Assembly: GCA_963513935.1 (NCBI GenBank)
Contig: OY740768.1
Span: 21,637,177 to 21,701,176, forward strand
Source of the DNA: Aphrophora alni
Taxonomy: Eukaryota; Arthropoda; Insecta; Hemiptera; Aphrophoridae
Length of the DNA: 64,000 nt
Reading direction: 5' to 3'
The translations under genes were made by a program, and so were the position numbers. Positions 36,246-49,528 of the stretch are shown in pieces (the first letter of the stretch is position 1; the number at the start of each line of letters is the position of its first letter). Under the pieces are notes generated by a model. The model saw only the letters and a program-made list of their open reading frames with translations. It ran no database searches and was not told the DNA's origin.

Positions 36246-37720
36246 GTCAAACATAAACATGCACATAAAACTAAAATGTGAATAAAAACAGTATTTTGAG
36301 TATTAATATTAAATAAAAGACCGTGCAATTAATTAACTATTTCTTGATGTGATTTTTTTTTAGTTGAAATTGTTGTGTTTAAAATTATCTTTACTTTCAA
36401 AAACAAATATTAAAAAAAAATTAAAAAATTTGTAAAGGTTTTTTGATGTTAAATAGTTTTAATAAGGTACCTAAACCACTTTTTTCTTTCTTTTTTTTAA
36501 TGATAGATACGAATAAAAGTGTGATTTTAAATTAAATACAAAGAATTATCAAATTTGAAACAAAATATTTTGTTTGGACCCAGAACCGATCACAAATAAT
36601 TTTCTTTATAAATTCATCAGACGGGGAATTATTAAAGAAACACTCAGAAATATTGAACTAACAAGTATTTGTAGTATTTATTATTTTTAAATATTTACTA
36701 TAAAAAATAATAAATAAATAACATCTCGACATGTGTGTCCTCTGTAACCAGAACCATTTGTTGTATTAATCTATAAGAGTAGTTTTGCATTGCAGGAATG
36801 GGTAGGTTACGGATGCCCTCAACTTCTTTATTACGTTAAATATATACAGGTAACTGAGTAATATATTTATGAGTGAATTTCAAACTCTCTTATAATAATT
36901 TACATTTTTAGAGTTTAATACATTTTTTTCTGTAGGTACCACACCAAATTATGTCAAATTTGACCGAGGTAGTCTCTACTTGTATAAAATGCATCACCTC
37001 TCCGTCTGAAAGTCTGTCCGTCGGTTTGGAAGTTTATAACTCAAATAACACATGATTGAAAATTGCTCACAGAAATAACAAACAATGTGTATTCATATAT
37101 CATTAGATCAAAAATTATTTTCTAAACAGCTCTCGTAATTTGGTTAATTCACAGACAACATACTGTACATGTTATCACTAAATTGTTTTTAAATAATTAA
37201 AATTATATAGCACTGTAATAAAAATTTAAATAGATGTACATATTTCAAAATTATACGTGGCGAGAGTGCACTGAATGAGATGTACTCTGAGCTGTGATTT
37301 TCAGATGTGGGGATGTAGTGAGGCTACAGGATTGATGGGGGTAAACATAGTTCGATTTGATCAAGCCCTTCTGTTACAAAAACCTATTTAAAAAGTAGGG
37401 GGAATAGTTTGCAAATCAGTTACGCTTACAAAAAATAACAGTCAAACAAAAATATAAAAATTAAAGATAACAAGCCAAGATTTGATTTATGGGTACCATG
37501 GAAAAAGTAAATTAATTTTATTACATTAAATCTCTTAATGTAGGACAGTAATATGAATTTTACAAAAATTGTATGTATAATCAAGACGTAATATTTCAAT
37601 AGAAAAAAATGAAATTTCCCATACTACTTACCCAGCTCAAATAGTTCCAATCATCTCAGTTAGTTGCATGAAAAACAACAGTGGTCTTGATACTTGGCTT
37701 TGTTGTGCTTAATAACAGTA
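36246..37720. other. spacer; no gene recognised
   Basis: A slightly G+C-richer stretch near 36950-37030 (CTCTCCGTCTGAAAGTCTG) and another at 37255-37350 look like old element fragments without identifiable ends. Confidence 0.35.
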
Positions 37721-38631
37721 CAGTGTGTCACAAAAGTCGCGGACCGATTCAATAACTTGAAAAAACAAAAAAGATAGAAAAATATATTTTATATGTGCGT
37801 TCTGATGACAAAAAACTATTTTTTGAAATGAGACAAGTTTACCTGTACTCCAGAAATAGTGGTTTTTGGTGGTACCTCAATAATTTTATATTAAAAACCC
37901 CATCGAGTAACTTCTCATGTTAAAGGGCTTATTTAGTAAAATACAAATTCACAAACTAGTGGTTGATATCTTGTTTCTATCTAAAATGGCGGCCTTTTAA
38001 ATATTTCAAAAGTGTATTTTACTTTATTTATTTATTTCTCATTCACAATAAATTAAAATGCGAGAATAAGGAACCAAAATGTAGAGGAAAACCCTCTAAA
38101 ACCTACACTACTCAAAATCTACTGTTGATATGTTGGACAACTGGAAAAATCCGCGTTACAAAAATAAATATTAAAATTACATCAAATAACATATAATTTT
38201 TGTACACCCTGCAATCAGAATTATTTATTTTTTTAATATGAATTAATAGTTATTGTGATTACAACCAAAGGTCACAAATGTTTTAATAAATTTTGATTCT
38301 ACTTTCGTCATCTATTTGCGAATTTAATTAATAAAGTAATTTAGCTCCATCAATTACTTGAACCGCCGCTATTTTAAATTGGAGCATGACATTGATCACT
38401 AGTTTGCTCTGTTCTATTTTATTAAATAAGACCTTTAACATGTCACTCGAGGGGGGTTTCTATTTAAGATTATTCACTTGCCCCCAAAACCCCAAACTTT
38501 GGACACAAGTAAATATGTTTCATTTGCCAAAATGTAGTTTTTATCACCAGAGGTCACATATGAAACATCTTTGTTCTATCTTCTTTGGGTTTCAAGTTAT
38601 TGAACTGGTTCGGGACTTTTGGGACAAACAG
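37721..38631. mobile_element. foldback element with about 290-bp inverted arms and TA target duplication
   Basis: Left end CAGTGTGTCACAAAAGTC and right end, reverse complemented, CTGTTTGTCCCAAAAGTC, each preceded by TA (37719-37720 and 38632-38633). The arms (about 37721-38005 and 38335-38631) stay alignable throughout: CAATAACTTGAAA, ATGTTAAAGGTCTTATTTA, CAAACTAGTGATCAAT and AAATGGCGGCC/AAATAGCGGCGG all have counterparts. TA duplication and CAGTGTGT-type ends fit a nonautonomous Tc1/mariner-superfamily derivative. The 91-codon and 77-codon frames inside it are incidental. Confidence 0.8.
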
Positions 38632-38775
38632 TATATATTTGGTGGTAAGATTTTTCTTTAATGTATGGAATTAGAAATAATATTACATTCACATAGAATA
38701 AAAATCTGAACATGATAGCTAATTTTTATTGTCATGGTTGAAATTATACAAATTATATCAAAATGTGATAATCAA

Positions 38776-38960
38776 AATCGTGACTTCTGACAACTAAATG
38801 TCCCATAAGACACATACATTAAGAGTAAGACTAAGAACAATTCAAGAAGTTAAATCAAAGTCTTGTTTAAAGTTGGAGGTATCCCTTGTGAGCTGACTCC
38901 AGCAAGAGTTAGTTTTGGGAGGTGCTTTATAATCTAAAATAGGTCAATTAAACCTTTCAA
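38776..38960 (+). repeat. dispersed repeat family A, copy 3
   Basis: CGTGACTTCTGACAACTAAA, TGTCCCATAAGA, GTTAAATCAAAGTCTTGTTT and CCCTTGTGAGCTGACT occur in the family A order; one of the clearest copies. Confidence 0.7.
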
Positions 38961-40379
38961 GATTGAAAACTTAGTGAAAATTTAGGATTCTGTTAAAAAC
39001 CATTTGTGAAACTAAAAGAAATAGAATATGATATTACTGTACATGTATACAAAAATATTTATAAAATCTGTTTTACTTTTTTCAATAATCATGTCATTGT
39101 TTTATATACTTCCTTTCCCTATTTCCTTTCACACACCTACTAATAACAAATCAATTTCAAGTAACTTGCATATATGACAGTTTTTAATACTGAGTCTCGC
39201 ACTCCCTTCCCCCCTCCCCCAGTCATAAATGTGATTGCAAAAATTTTGTTTGTCTTTCATCTGTAATCTGTAGAGAGCTAAAACGCAAGCACAAAGGACA
39301 TGTTTTAGCGGAGGCTGAGTTAAAATTACACAAAATTACTATCTTTATTAATATCGTTCTAATGATTTCGGTCAACTCTCGCTCAAATATGGCCCTTTAA
39401 AAACCCCAGACATAACGTATTGTGGGTCATTTCCAATCACTACGGTTTTTGAATTACCGATATAAAAACAAAATCAATCATCAAGCTGTTATAAATTATT
39501 AGTTCCTCAAAATTTACCTTACTTAATTCGTTCATATTTTAGTGGAATGTTAATATGAATGACTTAATCCTGTCTACAAAAACATTACCGTTCAGAAATA
39601 TTATGAAGATATAAATATTTAATTGCTATCAATCTCAATTTTAATTATATTTAAGCTGAGAACCAGTTAATATCACAAGTGAAGTATATTTACGTACATA
39701 ACCACGTTAAGGTTCAACCACTTTTTACCTGTCAAATACCGAAATGTTATTTTGAAGGTGAATAGTTTTGGTTGATATTTATTTGATGTTGGGGATGGGT
39801 GAGTGAAAATCGTTGTGCAATATTTGTTCACCGTTTGTTTCTAGTGCAATTTACGACTTTATATATTTGGGAATGATAAGGAAAAAAATTGTACTTATAA
39901 GATTGTACACATAAAATTCTACATATCTATTTGTAGGGTTAGTCATAAGTCTAGGAGACGATATGTTCAATCTTTTCTATGTGAATAGAATCGAGCCCGT
40001 TCACATTCGTGTAAGCGATGCCGTCTACAGCCAGCTTAGGAAATGCATCGTGTGTTTCCAAAATTGAGTATTAAACGAAAGTAAACAATAGTGATGAGGT
40101 AAAGTAGACCTTCATGAAAACTAATGCTGCATTTTAAGAGGTCTACTTTTTAGACCATAACATTAAAGTAATTATGTTAATAGCATTCAATTGAAATGTT
40201 TCATTATAAAAAATTATAATAATTTCACAGCTTAGGGTCCTGATATATGTTTTTACTTTTATGCAACGACAATTCCACTACTTCTTTCAGGCATAATTAA
40301 ACATTAATTATATGTATATAATATTATTACAAAATATGTTAATTCACAAATAAATACTAGTAGACTACACATAACAAAA
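38961..40379. other. spacer; nothing recognised
   Basis: No coding region or element ends seen. Confidence 0.4.
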
Positions 40380-42060
40380 ACGCATTACATTCACAAATAA
40401 TGAAATAAAACTGTGTTACGTTCATACAAGATATACGTGTGTAACGGTCATATTCAAGTTATAACTGAACATAAAATGAAGTATATTCAACCAAAAATTG
40501 TGTTTTACTGGATATTGGTTTTTCCGTTTATCAACGTACAAGATCCAATTATGTATGCATATAAATATTTAATTCATCTAAAACGTTCATGATTGGTCCT
40601 TTCAAACGGTTATGCACATTTTAAAATTATTGTCGATACGCGTGTAGGGTAACTGTGTCCCGTTTCTATCATATGTTCTACAAATTTTGCATGTGACACT
40701 AGTTCCGTATCTTTATGAATTAGTGTAAATAGGTCTTTTAGGGCGATACTACAAATAACGATTTATTGTGAATGAAAGGATTAGAAATGTTCCCAGATGT
40801 GGTGGACATGCAAATGAGAATATACGAGTCTCATATTATATGAATATGATTGATGGTGGGGAAAATTAGGAATGACATTTTCTGTTTACAATATTATTGG
40901 TGATAGTTAAAGGTTCATACTACTAAAATTGCTTCGGGTATTTATCACATCAGTTTATAATAGTGTGTCTGAATACGTGTAAATAATTTGGATACATAAC
41001 ATTTTTCACAATTTGAGTTTTAGAGAATTCTCTATTATTTGAAATAGAATATAGCATCGTATGGTAAAATCCGAAATTATGAAGCAATAATATTTATTAA
41101 AATAGTATTAGCAGTTGCTTTGTAAAATAAGTGCATCAAATATCATAACGATTGTAATAGAATTAAATTTGAAAGCAGCTCAAAAACTATAGCTATAAAA
41201 ACTGATTAACCTGGGAGTCAGTTTTTCTAAAACGCACATAAAGAGTCACTAATTTTCACGCAGTAGAATATTCTTTTGTTCTTATAAAATTGGCATGCCA
41301 TCGTGTAGAGAAAATATACCTTTTTAGTCTTTTCAGGATAATAAAATTCAATACTCCCTATGATTAAAATCATCAAAATCTATTATAAATTTTCCTAAAT
41401 AAATGTATAGATATTTAATTGTACTTTCTACCCTAATATATCAAGATACTTGATAATATTTTTGTTATGAGGGCAGCCAACGTGATTTGAATGACAAAAA
41501 TTCATGTCACATTGAATTATGACTAGTTTGAATATACACGACTCGACCAGAATATGACCATGATGACCCTACCAACTAGTTTTATATTGAAGTAAAATAA
41601 GTGCTTTCATAATATCAAAGCATTTCTCTCAAAAAAATATCGTAATAGAAGTAACGAAACTATTTGGCAATCATAAATACAATCTATTTTCTATTTTAGA
41701 TGAAAAATATTCTGCCTCACATATCCAGCTTGAATAATAAGAATTATCACATATTTTCCTAAATCCTTTCCTTGCAATATAAACTTAATGCTTGATAACA
41801 TTTATTACTACTCTTTTATTCCTTTAGTATGAACTTTCAAGAGTTATCTAGGCTTATGGCTAAATCTTTTATTTGTAGTGTACAATGAGACATAGATTCA
41901 ATTGCGTGTGCAAAGACTTAGACTTTCGTGTTCTTGACAATTTTGTTCACTCTTTTTTATTGAAGTGAGATTATTTCTATTCCTTAACATTACTTGAAAT
42001 GAAAGTAAACGTTAAAATTTTTGAAGCACGCTACATCCAAAATAAGAAGAATTATTGAAT
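40380..42060 (+). repeat. duplicated unit gamma, first part (includes family B copy 3)
   Basis: Runs collinear with 52130-54780. Shared landmarks: AATTGTGTTTTACTGGA, ATATGATTGATGGTGG, AATGACATTTTCTGTT, CAGTTTTTCTAAAACGCACA, ACTAGTTTTA then AATAAGTGCTTTCATA, and CTGCCTCACATATCCAGC. Substantially diverged, with many indels and no conserved frame. Confidence 0.7.
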
Positions 42061-43019
42061 ATATAAATATAGTATAATTCTATACTTTTAACAAACGGGG
42101 AATGCGTCCTCAATCTAACGGACGCACAATCACATACAGACGCGTAGGGTATTAGGACTAGCCGGTATCTGCCGTAAGCCACCCGCATGAGTTACCTACT
42201 GTGCTTCACTTGATCAAATTTTCATTTATAATTTCATATGTTAAAATAAAATCTGTAATATATTTTTATTCTACAATTTATTACAAGATAAATGAGACAA
42301 ACAATGTATAAATTATCTTAAAAGAGTACAAAATCAACAATGTTTACTATAAAGTGAATGGCAGTATTATTGTAAGTGTGTAAGTGTGAATAAACAACAC
42401 TATCGTACTTCCTTATCGAAAAATATGTACTTTTCAATTTTAACTAAATAAAGTAGTACAATATAATAATAAAAGTATAAATGATAATTTGTACTTCATT
42501 ATTTACATTAAGATGCTGTTTATTAATAATTAAAAAGGTAATATTGGCTTGTAAACAATTTTTATGTTTTGTAAATTTAACATTTATTCATGTAACCAAC
42601 CGTACTACTGAGAATAATGCAGAAAACAGCAAACAAATTCAATACTAATATTAAAAATGTAACTAATGTAAAATAAAAAATTGATTTATTATCATACTCT
42701 TTTTGTAGCATTGTTGGTTTTGGGCAATAATTCAGTGAATGAGAATTTCTGGTCACATTTTTCTTATATTATGTGTAAAATAAAAATATGTTATAGATTT
42801 TATTTTCACATATAAAATTATATAAATTAAAGCCTAGTAAGAGACTAGTACAGGTGACTTGAGTAGGTCACTGGATACCCTAATCCTCTGCGCTTGTGTG
42901 AGTGAATCAAAATTTCCAGTTTGGAACTAGTATAAAAAGGATCGATCGACATTTTAAAGGGTTTCATGGAGAACTAGAATTTCTGTTCAATATAGGTCTA
43001 TGATAATAATCGTTGAAAT
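42061..43019. other. segment specific to unit gamma
   Basis: 42090-42220 is G+C-richer (GGACTAGCCGGTATCTGCCG) and has no counterpart seen in unit delta. Possibly an inserted fragment; not identified. Confidence 0.35.
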
Positions 43020-44425
43020 GTAACATAATTGTTTGTACACTATAATTGCAAAACTCAGTTTTAATTAAATGAAGTTCAATTAAATTTTGTATGAATAAAG
43101 AATGAAATTGTATAAAATACATTTTAACACTTCTTTATAATAACACTTGAAATTAATGTGATTTTACATAAACTTAATTTATTAATAGTAATGTAATAAT
43201 AGTCTTAAATAAAACCGTAGTTCAATATTCTTTCATTTGTTTGTAACAACAAACTAGAAAATAACCAACTTCTAAGGAAGCAAAACGAAATTTATGGGTA
43301 CGCTCAAGGTAGAACCAATAACTGTCATGGACATAACCATTTATTTAACTGTGTATATTTGTTCAATGTCCTAACTGTGTATGAATTATATGCCCTATTT
43401 TTTGGTTGGTTCTTGGTTTCACTAAGAATGAACTGTTTGCTATTCTAGATAAACGCATAAAAACTAAATTTAAATTTAAACAAACGTTTTATATGTTTAT
43501 AAATCTAAAATCAAGACGTATTTTATAGAGTAAAAACTAAGGAAGATGTGAATTTATTTCAGTACACTCTTTGCATAGAATCACGATTTCATAACTATTG
43601 TATCTTGACGGTCCTGCAGCATCTGTGTCTCTTATTTACTTTAAATAATCTGTTTTACTAGTCTCCACTATATGACCAAGGGGAGAGAACGCATGAAATC
43701 ACAGTACATCAAGAAGCTGTTTATATCACTGCTGGTGCCTTTCTTTGTTCAATTGGTATAGAACTTAAGACATTAAAACAGACAAGGGAATCATACCACG
43801 CCATTAGTAAAACCAAACCTACAATATCAAACTAAAATAAAATAAACAAATATATCGTTCATGAGATTATTAAAAGGGTGAATAGGAAAGAAGTCTGAGG
43901 TACAATAGTAAGTTAAAATCTGTTATGAAGACATATATGCTACTAAATTTAAAACAAAAAGACGCAATTATTGGATCATTCTTTATCATCGCATAAAAAA
44001 ACAGTAATAAATGATACTACAATAACGATAAATACAAATCAAATAAAATATAAAATAAGTAGAAATTTATACATTTATTTCTAAATACATTATTTTATGA
44101 TTACGTTACCAAATAAAATATTTTGTTTATTGAGCGTTTTATTCCTCCCGCTACGTTATACGATAGCAAAACAACAAATATCTCCAATCCACTTTATCGT
44201 CTTAAACAGCCCAAAAAGTAAGATACACGGTTTCATAAAACCTGATGGGTTGTAAACATTTATCTGATTTTGTATCTCAGCCTAAAAGATTCTAAGAACG
44301 GGAAACTACTCATATATAAACGAACATTGATGAGGGAAATATTAATTTACGTCAAGAGTGAAATAGTGGAATTGAAGTATTGGAGGAAAATCTAAACATT
44401 TAAACATTAAGAAAACTTATGTCAA
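43020..44425 (+). repeat. duplicated unit gamma, second part
   Basis: Collinear with about 56620-58095: AAAACTCAGTTTTAA, TGGGTACGCTCAAGGTA, TTGTTCAATGTCCTA, GCATAGAATCACGATTT, CTGCTGGTGCC, ACGTTATACGATAGC and GTATCTCAGCCTAAAA recur in the same order. Confidence 0.7.
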
Positions 44426-44946
44426 GCATATTACACAAATTTCTTACAAAAACAATAATAAGAATAATGATCAATATTTTTACGTCGCGTTCTAAATTTA
44501 GTTAATTACTCTTGTTAATATAACAAAGTTATTAGGTTTGGTCTCACAAATACAAATGTAAGATGTTTTATAATCTCCTTAAAAAAAGTAGAAAAGAAGA
44601 TGAAAAAATGACTCGAACCGTTGAATACTCTATTATTGTTAAAGTCAAAAAGAACAATTATTGGTTAACAGAGACCTAATAAAAGGTACGAAAGAGAGGT
44701 ATCTCTTTCTATCTCACCCTAAACTAACAATAAAATTTGTAGATCTAAGCATGTACAATATTAAGAAATCATTATTGTATAAAATTATAAGATAATTGTA
44801 ACAAAGATTTTTACTTTTTGTTTTACATTTCATAAAGTATAACATATAAAGTGACTCCTTGAGAATTGAAAATAGAGTCGTTAAATTAAACGTGTCAGAA
44901 TAATTTAGGAGACATACTGACTATTACGAGAAAAGAAACAAAAAGT

Positions 44947-44958
44947 CCCCCCCCCCCC
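44947..44958. repeat. poly-C run
   Basis: Twelve C in A+T-rich surroundings; length is likely error-prone. Confidence 0.9.
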
Positions 44959-45981
44959 AATGAAACGCACCAGACATAGTTTAGGTAATGGAGGACTTGT
45001 TTATATTCTATTGACTTTTCACAATTTCACTTGAAGGCCAATTTATATATGTTTTTCATTTAATGCTGTTTTATTTTAGCGTCAATAAATAGAATTTTTC
45101 CCATTTTCTGCAGAATTCAAATTCCTACATTTTAAAATAAATCAGAGTGTCTTAGGTTGCAATAATAAAACATAAACTGGCCAAAAACATTGTATGAACT
45201 CATTTACTTGTCCCTATAACCAAATGAAGATTACCAAAAGTGTTTCATCACCACAAACATTTGGTAGTTCAATTTGGTAGTTGTCAATCAAAACTTGAAA
45301 AGACGCGGTAATTTATATAATCATGCTTTGCTCATGCTATAAACATGTTATCAGCTTATATTGATTAAATTTGAGATTTTAACGACCGTGGGCAATGTTC
45401 ATTCTTGTTTTTTGGCTATTATTCTTGAAGCGGAATATATTTTTACTAGCAACTTTGCACAAGAGATTATATAATTAAACTTCAAATTACACTAAAATAT
45501 CAACGAAACGTTTAGATCCGATTTTGAGATATTATGTTTTATAATTTCAAGGCTGATTTTCACAAACAGACATTTGTAGAAAGATGACGACCATTAAATT
45601 AGTTTGTTTCTTTAGAGACTATGCTTGAGAAAATGTGTATCAACATCAGTAATTTTATACTTTTTTCTTATGACAGCTAAAACTAAAATTAAAGTTTATA
45701 AATTCAGCGAACTATTTAAAAAATAATAATAATAATAATCTAGAAATCTAGAAATATGGCCACAATATACCAATAGACTATATTTAATCAAAATCCGTCT
45801 TCTATCTTTTGAGCTGTAAAGGATCAACACGAGACAGACATCGTTTAAAATTCACTTATCTTAATTGAAGTTATCTGTAAACGGATTTAACCCAAAAACC
45901 CGCGTATATGTGGGAGAGTAAAATATACAAATTGGTTGTTGAAAAAAAGAAATATCCTTACACAATAATTAGTATATAATG

Positions 45982-46252
45982 TGTAATTAGTACTGAATAA
46001 TCACCTGCACATCTGACTCTAATTTACCTCAGTCTATGTAAGATAACCGTGCAGGCTATAGTGACGTCTGACAACTAAATATACCGCAAGATATATTCAA
46101 GACGTTAAATCAAAGTCATATTAAAGCTAGACATCTCTCTTGAAGGGTGTTTGTCCTACATTGCTACTTTAACTAATCTAATTAACCTTTTTGGTTGTGC
46201 ATAACCGAGATCACAGATTTTGGACAGGAATGAATTTGTCTCGAACTGATAG
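45982..46252 (+). repeat. dispersed repeat family A, copy 4
   Basis: Longest clear match to copy 5 at 60.1 kb: TAGTACTGAATAATCACCTG, CATCTGACT then TAATTTACCTCAGTC, TGACGTCTGACAACTAAAT, GACGTTAAATCAAAGTC, ACATTGCTACTTTAACTAAT and TTTGTCTCGAAC. Confidence 0.75.
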
Positions 46253-46528
46253 GTAGAATTAATTTGAAACTATCCATACATGGAAAAAGATAAACAATTT
46301 AATAAATCATTCAATGAAAAATATATATTGCTTATTTATTTATGCCTAATTCATCTTTTAGTTCTATTTTAAAAGTTTCAGATCTTTTACGAAATCAATT
46401 AATGAAGTAAAAACTATTTACTTGTTAAACCTAAGGTATAGTAATGTAAAAGATTGTTGGAAGAAATAATAGCGTATTTTTATAAGATCCATTAACGGGC
46501 CTCGTAGCTGTGCATAAAACACAAAACT

Positions 46529-46550
46529 ATATATATATATATATATATAT
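46529..46550. repeat. (AT)n microsatellite
   Basis: Eleven AT units. Confidence 0.9.
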
Positions 46551-46669
46551 CTGAGAAAACTCTCAATTTTTGTGTATACATACATTCAAGAGGTAGATAT
46601 AAATACAATGATTAAATATATTTTGTAAATTAAAATAATACTGCAAACAACTGACGAGTTGTGTTTAGG

Positions 46670-47340
46670 CCTTCCAGTAAAAGTACCTGGAGATCCATCA
46701 TCTACATCGTTATTTAGATCACCTTAGCTTTCTGAATTACATTCTTCAGCAGGATCTTTGGTCTCTTGGGCTATGTGTGAACTCTGGTAATACCATTGCT
46801 TCCTTTATTATATGTTTCTAAATTAGAAATTGGTGCGCCATTAGATTACATTTCTGTTTCCGATTCATTTAGAGTTATATCATTAAAAAGTGGCGGAGGA
46901 GAAGATAATAAAGAACTGTAGCCTAATGGAGTTGATTCAAGTAGTGGCATGAAAGAAGAAATCAATGTTCTACAAGCCTGTTTGAGGTAATTGAATCAGA
47001 GTCGTGGAAGAAGAAAATGAACTGCAGCCTGGTTTTGGTGAGGAAGAACATATTAAGCCACATAACGGATCAGATGATTTCAAAACGAACTGGAACTAGC
47101 TCTGTGTACTTTAATAAAACTGTCATCGTGATCATCATTCAGAACTAGAAGAGAGTTTAATGATACAATCGAATTTCCAATGGAGCTGATGTCTTTGAAT
47201 TCAAGACTGCGTCTGAGTGGATGTTTTATAAAAGAAGTCCTTTTTCTCGCCCTTCTTTCTTTCCTGCAATAGAAACGATTGCTGTTAGCTACTTATTCGT
47301 GTGGTTTTTTAGATGAATTCATAGCGTTTTTTAGTGAAAT
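46670..47340. other. coding-like island, strand uncertain, unassigned
   Basis: Base composition rises here and several frames of 30-60 codons are open on both strands. Minus: 47263-47080 starts directly after a good 3' splice site (TTCTATTGCAG, with GCTAAC upstream) and encodes 60 residues including KERRARKRTSFIKHPLRRSL. Plus: 46781-46921 includes APLDYISVSDSF and SGGGEDNKEL, and 46995-47099 includes EEENELQPGFGEEEHIKPHN. Two plus-strand stretches share a GAACTG-AGCCT unit (near 46915 and 47021), suggesting a small internal repeat. I recognise no family. It is probably a dead gene or transposon fragment. Confidence 0.3.
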
Positions 47341-47410
47341 AATAAAATGCAAAACTATTCTATAAGGCTTTTATAGATAGCCTGAACATACACTGAGCCA
47401 AAAAGCTAGG

Positions 47411-47482
47411 TTAGGTTAGGTTAGAAGAAATTATTACAAAACTACCTAAATATACACCGTCGCAAATAGTTAGGTTAGGTTA
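47411..47482. repeat. two short TTAGG runs
   Basis: TTAGGTTAGGTTAG at 47411-47424 and again at 47469-47482. TTAGG is the canonical insect telomere repeat. A shorter run is at 51823-51835. These are interstitial, not a telomere. Confidence 0.8.
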
Positions 47483-47649
47483 GTTCTTATGATAATAATG
47501 ATTTATAACTATCCATTTCAAACAAAATTTAACAATACTTGCATTTTTATTACCGTAAACACAGTTTAACACACTGTCTTGTACCAACAACAAATAATAC
47601 ACACATTTCTCACCACATCAGTAAGCTCCAAGTGATGTTACAGCTGTAC

Positions 47650-47702
47650 TTTGCATTACTAGACCAACCTTCAGCTGATGGCGCTTGGTCTAGTGATGCA
47701 AA
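47650..47702. repeat. 18-bp hairpin with 17-nt loop
   Basis: TTTGCATTACTAGACCAA (47650-47667) pairs with TTGGTCTAGTGATGCAAA (47685-47702) at 17 of 18 positions. It lies inside a 67-codon plus frame that I do not believe is coding. Confidence 0.8.
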
Positions 47703-48235
47703 ACGTATAATATTATTGGGTCTCCTTGGTCTGGTAAAGTGAAATACATAAAGACGATTAAAAGGATGAGCTGATGATCTATTGTGGTTTGTTATGACAA
47801 CTGTTGCTAGGACACATTGTGACGATTTTTTTACAAAGATTCATTTTTCCCCCACCAGAATATGCCACTAGGACGATATCTAGGAAATGGCGTTTAGTCA
47901 ATTGATGAATAACTTCGTCTATATAAAGATCTGATGGTGGAGTAGAAGCTACGAAACGGGTAAAAAATTAATGTAAGTAACTTGTAGAATAAAATTTAAC
48001 TTTTTTGTAATACCATGGAATGATTTGGGATTTTAGTTAAAATATTATTCTTAATTTATTATTATAATATAAATTTTACATTCCAATATTATGTTTCAAT
48101 GTTAAACCTGAATATAACCTTATAAATATTTATTAAAATATAACGTATAATTTCGGTGATCATTCAGTTACCTACAAGTATTAATCAATGAGTAAACCCA
48201 CTCAGAAAAATCCTACCCAGCAGAAAGAAACGATA

Positions 48236-48545
48236 TTATAGGACCCTTTGTTTGTTACCCTACGCCTTTTGAAAACTGTAACGACCAATTTAACACTAGT
48301 CTATAGAAAGCACAGCTAACAGTTACAGTTGCAATAACTGGGAAATTGGTGAGATAAATTCAACACAAGTCGAACAATATAGTTTGGTTTCAATAGGGCG
48401 CTATCGACAGTTCAAGAATCGACTATTGTTTTGCTAACGAGGAACAATAGAATGTCGATAGCTATTATCCTTTAGACTCGACACGATTTCTACAGCTTCA
48501 AACGCAATTTAATGGCATCGGAATGTTCAAACTCCGAGAATAAGA
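48236..48545 (+). repeat. family D repeat, copy 1
   Basis: Strong collinear match to 63424-63728: TTACCCTACGCC, ACAGCTAACAG, TTACAATAACTGG-type, GAGATAAATTCAACA, GGCGCTATCGA, AATCGACTATTGT and TTTAGACTC then ACACGATT. No conserved frame was apparent. Confidence 0.8.
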
Positions 48546-49528
48546 AATTTCTGTTAATAACATTTCTAATTGCAACACTACGTCATTGCATTGCGATATT
48601 AGGCATTTCATATTTCACAGTCAGTAATAATTATATCTTTATGTGATATATTTGAATATATCAAAATTACTGATACAATATTACACAAACGTTTTCAAAT
48701 CACTTAAACTCACCAAAGTAAACGAACATATGTTATAAAGTATTAAGTAACTGACGTAAAAAGTGCAAAATGTAACTGTTGAGAGTTTAAATAGACCAAG
48801 AGTTACAATAAGTTTGTTATAATCTTCAATAAACACTGATGAAATGTCTATAAATCTATAATTTTCCCAACTACAAAAACAGGGACGAAATAGAACGGGA
48901 ACCAAAGATGTTAAAACAAAATTCACATTTGTTTTTCACATAATATTGCATAAATTTACAATATTATTGTATGTTTTAAGTAGTCTATAAAAGCTAATAT
49001 AAATATTTACACAGATTGCATGCAGACAACCTATTTTGTATGGTTCCATCGGAGTCAATGACGTGGCCTCAATCTGATAGCATGATACATTTGTCTAGGG
49101 CAATACTTTAGATTACATAATTTACCTCTAGTTTAGCAGTTGAACACTCTCCTAATGATTAACATGATTAACATGTGGAAAGATTAGGTACTAAGACATA
49201 ATTAGAAGCCTATGGCGTATTTAGAGGTAAATGTCTATTAGTAATAACAGAGGAAGAATATTAACAAGGAATCTATTTCAATTACAGTTCCATATTTGTA
49301 AACACGTGATTTGAGCTTACCCCTTGATTGTTCATTAGTTATCTGTAAAATAAACATAATTACAAAATATAAAACACATAATATCTCAAAAACCGATTTA
49401 CATATTTAAAACCTAACTACGGTTTAGGAATAATTTACAAAATGGAAATAAAAATCTAAACCGACTTCACAAACGGTTTCAATCAAAACGACTAACTATG
49501 AGGACGCGTTTATGGTACAATCATTGCA

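Noticed and set aside
37721..38213. A 490-bp miniature transposon ending at TGTACACCCTG
   Set aside because: The far better inverted partner of the left end is at 38600-38631 with TA on both sides, so the element is 911 bp.
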